DNA of 64,000 nucleotides, taken from the NCBI RefSeq assembly GCF_002949735.1, contig NZ_CP026681.1, forward strand, positions 4,928,001-4,992,000, read 5' to 3'. This document shows, piece after piece, positions 53,358 to 61,672 of the stretch. The stretch comes from Nostoc sp. 'Peltigera membranacea cyanobiont' N6 (GTDB taxonomy: Bacteria > Cyanobacteriota > Cyanobacteriia > Cyanobacteriales > Nostocaceae). Made by a program: the position numbers and the translations under genes. Positions within the stretch are counted from its first letter, which is position 1. Each line of letters opens with the position of its first letter. The notes below the pieces were generated by a model, which was given only the letters and a program-made list of their open reading frames with translations, had not been told where the DNA came from and made no database searches.

Positions 53358-54509
53358 ATGATTCAGGCAGAGGAATTTGTAGAAGCTGCGCGTAATATTG
53401 GCTTTGGGTGGTACAGTGGCGTACCCTGTTCTTTTCTCACGCCTTTTATTAACTACGTCATCAATGACGTTCAACTTAGATATATTTCCGCAGCCAATGA
53501 GGGAGATGCTGTAGCGATCGCAGCTGGAACCGCAATTGCTGGAAAACCAGCTGTGGTGATGATGCAAAACTCTGGTTTGGGAAATGCAATTAACCCGCTA
53601 ACTTCCCTCACTTATATATTTCGGATTCCATTGCTGCTGATTTGTACCTTGCGGGGCGATCGCCTATTGCAAGATGAACCCCAACATGAATTAATGGGGC
53701 AAATCACAGAGAAATTGCTGGAAACCATGACTGTACCTTGGGAATATTTTCCTACAGATGCAGCAGAAATAGAGCCAGTTCTCCAAAGAGCTACAGCTTA
53801 CATGCAACAAGAGCGCCGTCCTTATGCTCTAATTATGCGTAAAGGATCGATATCTCCCCATACCCTCATCCGTTCTTCCATCCCCAAACGAGAAGATAAT
53901 AACACTCATATTTACCAAAGCTTTTTTCGAGATCGTCGCGTTTCCCGCAGCGAAGCACTAGCGCGGATTGTGGAACTTATTGATGCAGAAAACACTGTAA
54001 TAATTGCCACAACTGGTTACACGGGACGCGAACTATTCGCCAGTAAAGATAGTGCCAATCATCTTTACATGGTTGGGTCGATGGGCTGCGCTTCCTCAAT
54101 GGGATTGGGGCTATCCTTAGCACGTCCAGACCTCAAGGTTGTGGTGATTGATGGCGATGGAGCAGCACTGATGCGAATGGGTAATTTTGCGACTATTGGC
54201 ACTTATGGCGGTGCTAATTTGACCCATATTCTCTTAGATAATGAAGTCCACGATTCCACAGGCGCACAAGCCACCGTTTCTGCGGGTATCTCCTTTGCCA
54301 AAATTGCCGAAGCGTGCGGTTATGGACTTATATTCGCCGGAGACGATCCAGCGCTTTTAGATGCTTTGTTTACCGCAGATATTAACACTAGACCGAAATT
54401 TGCTCATCTAAAAATCCGTCCAGGGACTTTAGAAAAGCTACCCCGTCCCAACCTCACCCCAGAAGCGGTTTTGCAACGTTTTATGAAACACATTGGTTCT
54501 GAGCTATAG
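53358..54509 (+). CDS. aepY: Phosphonopyruvate decarboxylase
   Basis: The 383-residue thiamine-diphosphate enzyme has the usual Ppd length. The N-terminal Pyr domain has FGWYSGVPCSFLTPFINYVI with the conserved SGVPCS and AANEGDAVAIAAGTAIAG (catalytic Glu). The C-terminal PP domain has MVGSMGCASSMGLGLSLA and the TPP/Mg motif VVVIDGDGAALMRMGNFATI, with the closing Asn in LLDNEVHDSTGAQ. It decarboxylates phosphonopyruvate to phosphonoacetaldehyde, which pulls the unfavourable mutase step forward. No aminotransferase (phnW-like) or alcohol dehydrogenase follows, so the next step must be encoded elsewhere. Confidence 0.93.
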   Translation: MIQAEEFVEAARNIGFGWYSGVPCSFLTPFINYVINDVQLRYISAANEGDAVAIAAGTAIAGKPAVVMMQNSGLGNAINPLTSLTYIFRIPLLLICTLRGDRLLQDEPQHELMGQITEKLLETMTVPWEYFPTDAAEIEPVLQRATAYMQQERRPYALIMRKGSISPHTLIRSSIPKREDNNTHIYQSFFRDRRVSRSEALARIVELIDAENTVIIATTGYTGRELFASKDSANHLYMVGSMGCASSMGLGLSLARPDLKVVVIDGDGAALMRMGNFATIGTYGGANLTHILLDNEVHDSTGAQATVSAGISFAKIAEACGYGLIFAGDDPALLDALFTADINTRPKFAHLKIRPGTLEKLPRPNLTPEAVLQRFMKHIGSEL

Positions 54510-55009
54510 CCGTTCTCTATTGCATGAAATATGGATAGCTTTACAAGGGGGGCAAAGTCTCTAAATTGTACCCGCTCAATTAATTGCTTTGCTTCCGGTG
54601 CGATCGCGTTGTCTGAGGCAATTGTCAATTGCATTAAATAGATTGGTTATTAATTATTAAAGATTACTAAATTGGTGTTCTCAAGCCAAATCACTGAATT
54701 GCTCGTTGCCGTTGTCACAAGTAGCTGCTAAAGCCGTACTTCCTCGCCAAGATCGCCCAGGTGGAAGACAGCTTAAGCCTGTTTCCTACTTCAAGATTTA
54801 TTGACTCTCGCGTTATCATCTGAAAAAGATAAAACTTTTGCGATCGCGGGGAGGTCTTTCTCACTTTGAGAGTTCCAACAACTAAATCATCCCGTAAAAT
54901 GGACAGGCGGAAACCCTGCCCTATATAAAAAATATGGGAAAATTTTTTGGGAATCCCTCAAGACTCAGGAATCGCTACTTATCTGCTCACTCAGGAATCA
55001 GGACTCTTT
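54510..55009. other. 500-bp gap after the phosphonate genes
   Basis: I find no gene with convincing features. Short stretches have coding-like composition on both strands (for example near 54540-54634 and 54715-54800) but match no family known to me; they may be old gene remnants. The ribosome site of the downstream kinase (AGGA near 55000) is at the end. Confidence 0.35.
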
Positions 55010-56608
55010 ATGTTAGCAGGCACAATTTTGCAGGATGGAAAATATACCCTAATTCAAGAAATAGGGCGGGGTGGCTTTGGCATTACGTTTAAAGCTACCC
55101 ATCACTACTTGGGTCAGGAGGTGGTGATGAAAACCATCAATGAACGGCTGCGACAACATCCTGATTTTGCGAAATTTGAGCGCCAGTTCCAAGATGAAGC
55201 CAGACGATTAGCTACGTGTATCCACCCAAATATAGTCCGAGTCAGTGACTTTTTTGTGGAAGCCGGATTGCCTTACATGGTGATGGAATACATTCGTGGC
55301 GAAACCTTGGGAGACGCATTTGTATTAGCAGGAATAACCTTACCTGAAGCCACAGCAATTCATTACATCCGGCAAATTGGGGCAGCTTTGCAGGTAGTAC
55401 ATAATAATGGTTTGCTACACCGAGATGTCAAACCAGATAATATTATCCAACGCCTTGGAACTGAGGAAGTAGTACTAATTGATTTTGGCATTGCCAGGGA
55501 ATTTAATGGCAGCGTCCGGCAGACTCACACTGGTTTAGTTTCTGAAGGCTATTCTCCAATTGAGCAGTATTTGACGCAAGCGCCGCGCACACCCGCCACC
55601 GATGTTTATGGTTTAGCCGCAACCTTGTATGCACTGTTGACAGCCCAAGTTCCAATGCCAGCATTATTGCGCGATCGCGAACAAATGCCTTCTCCCCGCG
55701 AACTGCAACCACACTTGAGTGCTGCTCTCAACCAGGCAGTAATGCGCGGAATGGCGGTGGAATCTCGTTTTCGCCCAGCGACAGTTGCTGAATGGTTACA
55801 ACTGCTACCTGGAAATGAGGCGAATCTGTCAGCGCAAGCCTTAGCCACTTATGCAGTCCCAACTGTCAATTTATCTGCCCAACAAGCCGTAACTTTGCTG
55901 GGGAAAACTGCCCAAAATGGCATTCATAAACCATCTGTGTTGGTGCAGCCCAACCCAGGTATCGCCAAGGAAAATGTACTGACTAAAAAACCTGGCTCAT
56001 CAATATTGATTGCTATGGGTGTAGCCCTGGTTGCTGCTACGGCAGGTTTTGGCATCACTAGCATCTTACCGAAATCTCAGCCGCAGCCAACCACAAAGCC
56101 GCTTTTTGAACAGCCAACTCAAGAACCAGATGCGAAAGTACCTAACTCCGAGAATGGGAAAGAGACTAACGCCACCTCAACAACCGAATCAAGACCTGTT
56201 TCTAATTCCAAGCGGCGGCGTAATCGCCGTTCTTCCCCCCAAGAAACTCCCAGCAGCCCTACACAAGAATCACAACGCAGCGATTTGGAGCAATCTGCAC
56301 CATCACCTAGCGTTTCCCCCACACCCTCGCTAGTAGAGAAGTTACGGGCAATCAGGTCATCTCGGAGTGCTTCGCCCGCACCATTGCCACAAAAGAACTT
56401 ACCCACTTCTAATCAGAATTCTGCTTCCCCTCAACCGGTGATTCCGCCAAATTCTGTGGTTATACCAACAACACCACCCACACAATCCAAACAGTCAGAT
56501 CCTTCGGCTGTGGTAGTACCAACACTGGAAAAGCAAAATTCACAGACTGATAATCAACCGCAGAGCGATCGCAAATTGCAGGAAAAGCTACAAGATGATA
56601 ACAATTAG
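55010..56608 (+). CDS. Serine/threonine protein kinase with membrane anchor and Pro/Ser-rich tail
   Basis: From ATG 55010 the protein has 532 residues. An in-frame TTG at 54947 is less likely because the kinase domain starts directly after the ATG. The N-terminal domain is a complete Hanks-type kinase: glycine loop IGRGGFGITFKATH, Lys in VVMKTINE, catalytic loop LLHRDVKPDNII (about 136-147), VLIDFGIARE and GYSPIEQY. One membrane helix follows near 330-350 (LIAMGVALVAATAGFGITSI). The remaining 180 residues are Pro, Ser, Gln and Thr-rich and probably lie outside the cytoplasm as a cell-wall or linker tail. Target unknown; no phosphatase lies next to it. Confidence 0.88.
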   Translation: MLAGTILQDGKYTLIQEIGRGGFGITFKATHHYLGQEVVMKTINERLRQHPDFAKFERQFQDEARRLATCIHPNIVRVSDFFVEAGLPYMVMEYIRGETLGDAFVLAGITLPEATAIHYIRQIGAALQVVHNNGLLHRDVKPDNIIQRLGTEEVVLIDFGIAREFNGSVRQTHTGLVSEGYSPIEQYLTQAPRTPATDVYGLAATLYALLTAQVPMPALLRDREQMPSPRELQPHLSAALNQAVMRGMAVESRFRPATVAEWLQLLPGNEANLSAQALATYAVPTVNLSAQQAVTLLGKTAQNGIHKPSVLVQPNPGIAKENVLTKKPGSSILIAMGVALVAATAGFGITSILPKSQPQPTTKPLFEQPTQEPDAKVPNSENGKETNATSTTESRPVSNSKRRRNRRSSPQETPSSPTQESQRSDLEQSAPSPSVSPTPSLVEKLRAIRSSRSASPAPLPQKNLPTSNQNSASPQPVIPPNSVVIPTTPPTQSKQSDPSAVVVPTLEKQNSQTDNQPQSDRKLQEKLQDDNN

Positions 56609-56729
56609 TCAATTTTAGATTTTGTCTTTAATCTAAAATTAATCTCACCGAACAAGGCAAAAGTAAAAAGTTAAAAGGCACTCATAAAGAAAAGCAAAAC
56701 GGTCTTACGCCGAAAGGAATATTTTTCAA

Positions 56730-56814
56730 CGGAGAGGGGGGGATTCGAACCCCCGTTGGGTTTCCCCAAAACGCATTTCGAGTGCGTCACCATGAACCGC
56801 TCGGACACCTCTCC
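56730..56814 (-). tRNA. tRNA-Ser (anticodon CGA)
   Basis: On the reverse strand the cloverleaf starts GGAGAGGTGTCCGAGCGGTT and ends in TTCGAATCCCCCCCTCTCC. The acceptor stem GGAGAGG/CCTCTCC is perfect, the discriminator is G, the anticodon stem-loop is ACGCA-CTCGAAA-TGCGT (anticodon CGA), and the long variable arm of a class II tRNA is present. Total about 85 nt, with no encoded CCA. Confidence 0.95.
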
Positions 56815-57280
56815 AGGTACTTTCCACACATTTGAATATCTATCTCTATATTCAAATGTCGTGAATTGAGGGAAATGTTAGTGCATTGCCTACACTACTA
56901 TAACATTACTCTCAATCAGGCGATCGCTTCAGTCCAGATTTTCGCGCTCTCCCTTTAGCAGTCTCTCCTGCAAGAATTGCCTTTACCTGTTCAAATACTA
57001 CTGTTTTTCGATATCATTACAGTAATTTAGGTAAATATAAAGCTACCCAAACCTTCACTATCTCCAAGTTAGGGTAGTCAATTACAGATTTGTGACTTAC
57101 CTATATGCCTGTACGCTGGTTCATTCAGGAACTTGCTACTTATTGGTAATGAGCGTTTGTTACCTTGTCTAAAGTGAGATAAAAATTGACTTAGAGCCAA
57201 AGTTATAAGAGCATGACGGGAAGAAGCTTACAACTCCTAAATATGTGTCTCTATGCAAGACGCATACATGTTTCACACAG
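56815..57280. other. Intergenic region between tRNA-Ser and the prohibitin gene
   Basis: It has no gene or clear structured element. It should hold the tRNA-Ser promoter (leftward) and the prohibitin promoter (rightward). The 56609-56729 part, after the kinase gene, is likewise empty. Confidence 0.4.
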
Positions 57281-58084
57281 ATGATAAAAAATACAACTTT
57301 TAACAGTGCCGGTAAACTGACTGCTCTTTTATTCCTGATAACTCTCTTTCTCACACCTTGTGTGATTGTAAATGCAGGCGAACGTGGTGTATTGATGAAA
57401 TTTGGTGAAGTACAAAACCAGATATTAGGAGAAGGACTTCACTTAATTATTCCTGTAGTCAATACTGTAAAAAAGTTGAGCATTCGAGTCCAAAAACAGG
57501 AAATTTCGGCTGAGGCTTCTTCTAAAGATTTACAAAATGTTTTCGCCGATGTCGCTCTCAATTGGCATATTATTCCCCAGGAAGCAAATGTCATTTTTCA
57601 AGAAATTGGAGATGAACAAGCTGTAGTTATGCGGATTATTAACCCAGCAGTTGAAGAAGTACTAAAAGCAATCATGGCAAAGTATACTGCTGAAGAAATT
57701 ATTACTAAACGAGGAGAAGTCAAAGGCGGAGTAGATGATGCATTGTCTACACGACTGAGTAGCTATCACGTTGCAGTTGATGATATTTCTCTAGTTCATG
57801 TCCATTTTTCAGAACGGTTTGGTGAGGCGGTGGAGGCGAAGCAGATTGCTGAACAAGAAGCAAAACGAGCAGAGTTTATCGCGCTGAAAGCAACAAAAGA
57901 GGCTGAGGCAAAAGTTAATTTAGCCAAAGGTGAGGCGGAGGCGCACAGATTATTACGTGATGGTTTAACTCCACCAATCCTGCAAAGGCAAGCAATAGAA
58001 AAATGGAATGGTAAGCTGCCATTAATTGTAAGTAAGGATGCTCCAAAATTGTTGAATTTAAGTGAACTTTTAAAATTTGACTAA
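57281..58084 (+). CDS. Prohibitin family (SPFH/Band 7) protein
   Basis: From ATG 57281 the protein has 267 residues; a GTG at 57245 would add 12 non-conserved residues. One N-terminal membrane helix (LTALLFLITLFLTPCVIVNA) is followed by the SPFH domain: GERGVLMKFGEVQNQILGEG, LHLIIPVV and RVQKQEISAEASSKDLQNVF. The coiled-coil tail is EAVEAKQIAEQEAKRAEFIA. The pattern is prohibitin-type rather than HflK/C. These proteins form ring scaffolds that organise membrane proteins and proteases. A clear intrinsic terminator follows at 58116. Confidence 0.9.
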   Translation: MIKNTTFNSAGKLTALLFLITLFLTPCVIVNAGERGVLMKFGEVQNQILGEGLHLIIPVVNTVKKLSIRVQKQEISAEASSKDLQNVFADVALNWHIIPQEANVIFQEIGDEQAVVMRIINPAVEEVLKAIMAKYTAEEIITKRGEVKGGVDDALSTRLSSYHVAVDDISLVHVHFSERFGEAVEAKQIAEQEAKRAEFIALKATKEAEAKVNLAKGEAEAHRLLRDGLTPPILQRQAIEKWNGKLPLIVSKDAPKLLNLSELLKFD

Positions 58085-58115
58085 TTAAATAGTTTGCTCT
58101 CTATCCAAAGGTGAA

Positions 58116-58151
58116 AATACCCGAATTCTTGAATAATTCGGGTATTTTTTT
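58116..58151 (+). terminator. Rho-independent terminator of the prohibitin gene
   Basis: A 12-bp perfect stem AATACCCGAATT / AATTCGGGTATT with a 7-base loop runs directly into seven T (58145-58151), 31 bp after the stop codon. The A-rich left side means that it could also serve the convergent gene at 58178. Confidence 0.9.
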
Positions 58152-58177
58152 GTTCTGTATAAATTCGCTCGACTAAA

Positions 58178-58636
58178 TTAATTGTTGGAGAATATTGGAG
58201 AATCGAGAATCTTCAACTGGATCAATAGTATAATCAGCAGGGTATAAGCTGTTGAAGAAATTAGACCAGTAAATAATTCTTTTTTGAGGTTATGCTCTTG
58301 AGGTTCTTTTTGAAAAATGTCCTTAGAACCGAATTGCATCAAGAGAATTCCCACAATATTAGAGAGCCAGTATCCTATAATTGAACAAGGTATAAGTAAT
58401 TTTGGGGAAAGTAAACTACATGCATACCCAAAACCATAAGCTATTGGCAGATTGAATAGTAGGTCATTCCACCAACATAGTGGTGACAATAAATATCCCA
58501 GTACCAGAAAAAATCCACCTCGGAGTTTTTTGAAAATATCTTTTTTGAACTCTTCTGGAGTAGACTGTTGTAAATCCTCTAGGACTGTTTCTCCTGTTAC
58601 ATTCAATTCTTGACTGACGTTTTGGACGCTTTCCAT
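58178..58636 (-). CDS. Small membrane protein of unknown function
   Basis: The 152-residue protein has an acidic soluble N-terminus (about 1-37), then four hydrophobic segments: FFLVLGYLLSPLCWWNDLLF, LLIPCSIIGYWLSNIVGILL, and a C-terminal TAYTLLIILLIQLKI, with a GYACSLL stretch between. The pattern LLSPLCWWNDLLFNLPIAYG resembles short cyanobacterial membrane proteins without a name. It is convergent with the prohibitin gene. Function unknown. Confidence 0.6.
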   Translation of the reverse strand: MESVQNVSQELNVTGETVLEDLQQSTPEEFKKDIFKKLRGGFFLVLGYLLSPLCWWNDLLFNLPIAYGFGYACSLLSPKLLIPCSIIGYWLSNIVGILLMQFGSKDIFQKEPQEHNLKKELFTGLISSTAYTLLIILLIQLKILDSPIFSNN

Positions 58637-58815
58637 AAAACCACTATTCCTATCGGCTTAGTGTATTTTAATATATAAACTAAACTAAAGTCTACTACAG
58701 GAGGAATAAAACTTGGGATTTTTGATGCTGAAAGCATTACGAGCGAAGCAATCCTAACCCTTGCGATTGCTTCATTACGCTTCTCTACGAGACGCTACCG
58801 CGAACGCTTCATTCG

Positions 58816-58842
58816 CAATGACATTGTGTAATTAATTCTGTC
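58816..58842. repeat. 27-bp dispersed repeat, copy 2
   Basis: Matches 46311-46337 with one mismatch. It forms the right end of a longer GATTGCTTC...TCGCAATGACA repeat starting near 58759. Confidence 0.55.
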
Positions 58843-58974
58843 CAAGTACTTAGCATAGCGTCATATCCAACACCGATACTGCAATGGCCAGATTCTCATT
58901 AGGTTAGGGTGGGTGGATGTTGATCGACAATTTTTTTTGCATATAGCGGTTCTCAGTTGAGTGAGGTATAAGAA

Positions 58975-59012
58975 CCCCACCCCCAACCCCCTCCCCGCAC
59001 GCGAGGAGGGGG
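58975..59012 (-). repeat. G-quadruplex motif overlapping a hairpin
   Basis: Read on the reverse strand, 58996-58975 is GGGG, A, GGGGG, TT, GGGGG, T, GGGG: four G-runs with one- and two-base loops. CCCCCTCC (58987-58994) can also pair with GGAGGGGG (59005-59012), so two structures compete. It is part of a C-rich repeat about 100 bp before the gene at 59115. Confidence 0.6.
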
Positions 59013-59114
59013 CTATGACGTACCTTGTATGATTAGGAAACGCTATATAGTCAGGGCAGAAATTTAAACTAATAATAGTTAGAATAGAAATATTGAGGCA
59101 TCTTAATCAGGCAA

Positions 59115-59387
59115 ATGACAGATTTAACTCCAAATAGCACATTTTTAATAGCAGGAATTATTTTTATAACAATTGCCGTTATCGGACAATCTAAGTTAGG
59201 CTTTGTGGAAATTAATCCCGGTTGCTTTGGGAGATTATTAGCTTTGTTTATTGGGATTTCAAGCTTATTCTATGCTTTGGGATTACTCAATTTTTCAGCC
59301 GAAACCATTGACTTATTAAGAACTTCTCTGACAGAACAAATCAAACAGAGTATAAGTTCAATTAATGGCCTTTTGCAAGGTTCGTAA
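59115..59387 (+). CDS. Small membrane protein, unknown
   Basis: The 90-residue protein has two predicted membrane segments, FLIAGIIFITIAVIGQSKLG (about 10-29) and FGRLLALFIGISSLFYALGL (about 38-57). An amphipathic helix (LLRTSLTEQIKQSISSINGL) ends it. The spacing and the NPGCFGR turn suggest a hairpin with both ends on the same side. I do not recognise the family. It stands alone between repeat-rich gaps. Confidence 0.6.
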   Translation: MTDLTPNSTFLIAGIIFITIAVIGQSKLGFVEINPGCFGRLLALFIGISSLFYALGLLNFSAETIDLLRTSLTEQIKQSISSINGLLQGS

Positions 59388-59470
59388 TAAGTCTAAGAAG
59401 TTTATTTCTGGCTGAATTTAAATGGTTTTTGAGTGAAGAGGTTGTTTGAAAACATTTGTTTGTAATCTTA

Positions 59471-59675
59471 GAGGATGTTTGAAAAGTCCTATTGTAGGTA
59501 TCAAAACATTCTAGATCCCCCTAAATCCACGCCACTTGCTTCACTTGGGGACACCCCAAAACCGCAGTGGCTACCCTTAAAAACTGGACTTTGATTCCGG
59601 TTCACCCCTTTTTAAGGGGGATTAGGGGATCGCTAAGTGTCTAAAATCACGGTGAAATACTTTTCAAACATCCTC
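59471..59675. mobile_element. 205-bp MITE with GAGGATGTTTGAAAAGT ends and TTA duplication
   Basis: The perfect 17-bp terminal inverted repeats GAGGATGTTTGAAAAGT and ACTTTTCAAACATCCTC are flanked by TTA on both sides (59468-59470 and 59676-59678). The interior has GATCCCCCTAAATCC with a looser match near the other end, and no coding capacity. A TNA-type 3-bp duplication is known from some IS5-family groups. The rest of the gap to 59789 holds more fragments of the CCCTTTTTAAGGG-type sequence. Confidence 0.85.
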
Positions 59676-59789
59676 TTAGGAATTGATTAATCCTCCGTAA
59701 TCCCTCTTAAAAAGTGGAACAACAGAATCAAAGTCACACATTTTCAGGGGGATTTAGGAGGATATCAAATCCTTTCAGCAGAAACAATA

Positions 59790-60557
59790 TTACTCCTCAG
59801 TTATCAACTTTCTTTCTTCAGGCAGTAAGGTCGTTTCATCCTTGAGGCGATCGCTATCTGCGGATTTGGCTGTTGTTTTATACGGTTTGATAATTAGACT
59901 TACACCAATTGTCCAACCTAATGCAACCATCCAACCTGCGAGAATGTCACTAGGAAAATGTACCCCCAGATAGAGACGACACCACGCAATAGCTATTATG
60001 TATAAACTACCGCAGATAAGAACCAACCAGCGCCAAGAGCTAGCCCAAGTTAAGAATAGTAAAATTCCTACCAAAGTTATACTCGTCATGGCATGAGCGC
60101 TGGGAAATGCAAAGCTAGACTCAGGCGCAATAGACTGCCACAATTGGGGGCGCACTCGATGCATTAATTCCTTTGCTGTGCGGCTGATGATGACGCTTCC
60201 CACTGAGGCGGTGAGTAAATAAGCTAGCGATCGCCAGCGTTTTTGTAGTATTAATATAAGTGCGATCGCACCCAAAATCGGCATCGCCGTCCAAGGCAAC
60301 CCGATTGTAGCCAGCGTCACTGCTAAAACATCTAACTGTGGGTTGGCTGTAGAATGAACTGCTAACAGAATAGGCACATCCCACGGTAAGCCTGCTTCAT
60401 TCTCCCATATCTTCACTGTCAGAATTTCAAAGACCTGCAAAGGTAAATATACTCCGATCGAGAGGAGTAAGAGCGATCGCCAACGAGCAATCAATAGATT
60501 TGTCAGAAAAGAAAGTGGTGACTGACTCTCTTTATTAGCATTTTCTACTTTTTCCAT
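59790..60557 (-). CDS. PAP2-family membrane phosphatase
   Basis: The 255-residue protein has about six membrane segments. The three catalytic motifs of the lipid phosphate phosphatase superfamily are present: KELMHRVRP (about 129-137), PSAHAMTS (PSGH type, about 152-159) and CRLYLGVHFPSDILAGW with the catalytic His and Asp (about 192-208). It should dephosphorylate a lipid pyrophosphate or phosphate (phosphatidate, undecaprenyl-PP or similar) on the outer side of the inner membrane. The substrate cannot be chosen from sequence. Confidence 0.88.
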   Translation of the reverse strand: MEKVENANKESQSPLSFLTNLLIARWRSLLLLSIGVYLPLQVFEILTVKIWENEAGLPWDVPILLAVHSTANPQLDVLAVTLATIGLPWTAMPILGAIALILILQKRWRSLAYLLTASVGSVIISRTAKELMHRVRPQLWQSIAPESSFAFPSAHAMTSITLVGILLFLTWASSWRWLVLICGSLYIIAIAWCRLYLGVHFPSDILAGWMVALGWTIGVSLIIKPYKTTAKSADSDRLKDETTLLPEERKLITEE

Positions 60558-60829
60558 ATCTAAGTTAAAAATACCGATTAACTACTTTACTGATTACAAA
60601 TTACTGGAATCTTGAGAAGTTCCACAATGTTTACAGTACGACAAATCGATAACGTTTACTTGTTTTACTTAACGTGATGTGACGACAGCCGAACGACTAC
60701 TAAAACAGCAGTAGCAGAGGCACCAAGGTCAATCGGATAAATGGTATTTAGAGAAAGTGATTTATGACTTGGAATGCGATCGCTGTTACTAAACCTCAAA
60801 ACAGAAGAACAATCTTTGAACGCGTTATG

Positions 60830-60851
60830 GGGACGCACAGATGTGCGTCCC
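60830..60851. repeat. GGGACGCACA hairpin
   Basis: GGGACGCACA and TGTGCGTCCC pair perfectly with a 2-base gap, 10 bp downstream of the peroxiredoxin gene stop. There is no T-run. It looks like a dispersed palindrome; the remainder of 60558-60829 holds nothing that I can name. Confidence 0.6.
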
Positions 60852-60860
60852 TAGTGAAAA

Positions 60861-61595
60861 CTATTTAGCAGTGAAGTAGGCTTCTAATTCCTCAGAACCA
60901 CCAATTAATTTACCATCGATAAATACTTGGGGAACTGTTGTCGCCCCTGTAACTGCTCGTAATGAGCGTGTGGTGATATCCTTACCCAAGGTAATTTCTT
61001 CGTAGTTAATGCTATGTTCCTTGAGCATCGCCTTAGCACGCGCACAGAAGGGACAACCCACCTTCGCAAACAGAGAAACTAATTCGGGCTTTACGGCTTG
61101 GGGGTTGATGTATCTGAGCATTGTTTCAGCATCAGACACTTTAAAGGGATCTCCTGGCTCCTCTGGTTCAATAAACATCTGGTTAATTACACCATCTCTC
61201 ACCAGCATAGAATAACGCCACGATCGCTTACCAAAACCCAAGTCTGATTTATCTACCAGCATACCCATGCCTTCAGTAAATTCACCATTACCATCGGGAA
61301 TTAGTGTAATGTTTTCTGCTTCTTGATCCTTTGCCCATTCGTTCATGACAAAAGCATCATTGACAGAAATGCAGATAATGTCATCGACACCATTTTCTTT
61401 GAGAACCTCAGCCAACTCGTTATAGCCAGGGAGATGAGTTGATGAACAAGTCGGAGTATAAGCACCTGGTAAGGAGAAGACAACCACTGTCTTATTAGCA
61501 AATAATTCATCGGTTGTCACATCCACCCACTGGTTGTCTTTGCGAGTATGAAAAGTTACATTGGGAACTCTTTGTCCTTTGCGATTCGTTGCCAT
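60861..61595 (-). CDS. Glutathione-dependent peroxiredoxin, Prx5-glutaredoxin fusion
   Basis: I start it at ATG 61595 (244 residues) because AGGAAG lies about 8 bp upstream; an earlier ATG at 61619 adds eight residues. The N-terminal type II Prx domain has VVVFSLPGAYTPTCSSTHLP with the peroxidatic Cys. The C-terminal glutaredoxin (about 168-244) has KVGCPFCARAKAMLKEH and TTVPQVFIDGKLIGGSEEL. The fused glutaredoxin lets the enzyme reduce peroxides with glutathione directly. The hybrid type is known from cyanobacteria and some pathogens. It acts in the cytosol in peroxide defence, and a glutathione peroxidase gene lies 2 kb away. Confidence 0.93.
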   Translation of the reverse strand: MATNRKGQRVPNVTFHTRKDNQWVDVTTDELFANKTVVVFSLPGAYTPTCSSTHLPGYNELAEVLKENGVDDIICISVNDAFVMNEWAKDQEAENITLIPDGNGEFTEGMGMLVDKSDLGFGKRSWRYSMLVRDGVINQMFIEPEEPGDPFKVSDAETMLRYINPQAVKPELVSLFAKVGCPFCARAKAMLKEHSINYEEITLGKDITTRSLRAVTGATTVPQVFIDGKLIGGSEELEAYFTAK

Positions 61596-61672
61596 GTTCT
61601 TGCTTCCTGAAGTAATCAATTCCAGTCATAACCTAGCATGGGAAGAGTGGTATGATGTAACTACAGAATTAG

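Noticed and set aside
54404..54634. Leftward frame overlapping the end of the phosphonopyruvate decarboxylase gene
   Set aside because: It has partly protein-like residues outside the decarboxylase gene but no family pattern, and half of it is antisense to a certain gene.
59388..59789. Possible insertion-sequence remnant with coding content
   Set aside because: Only a MITE with terminal repeats and C/G-rich fragments is present; no transposase motif is readable in any frame.
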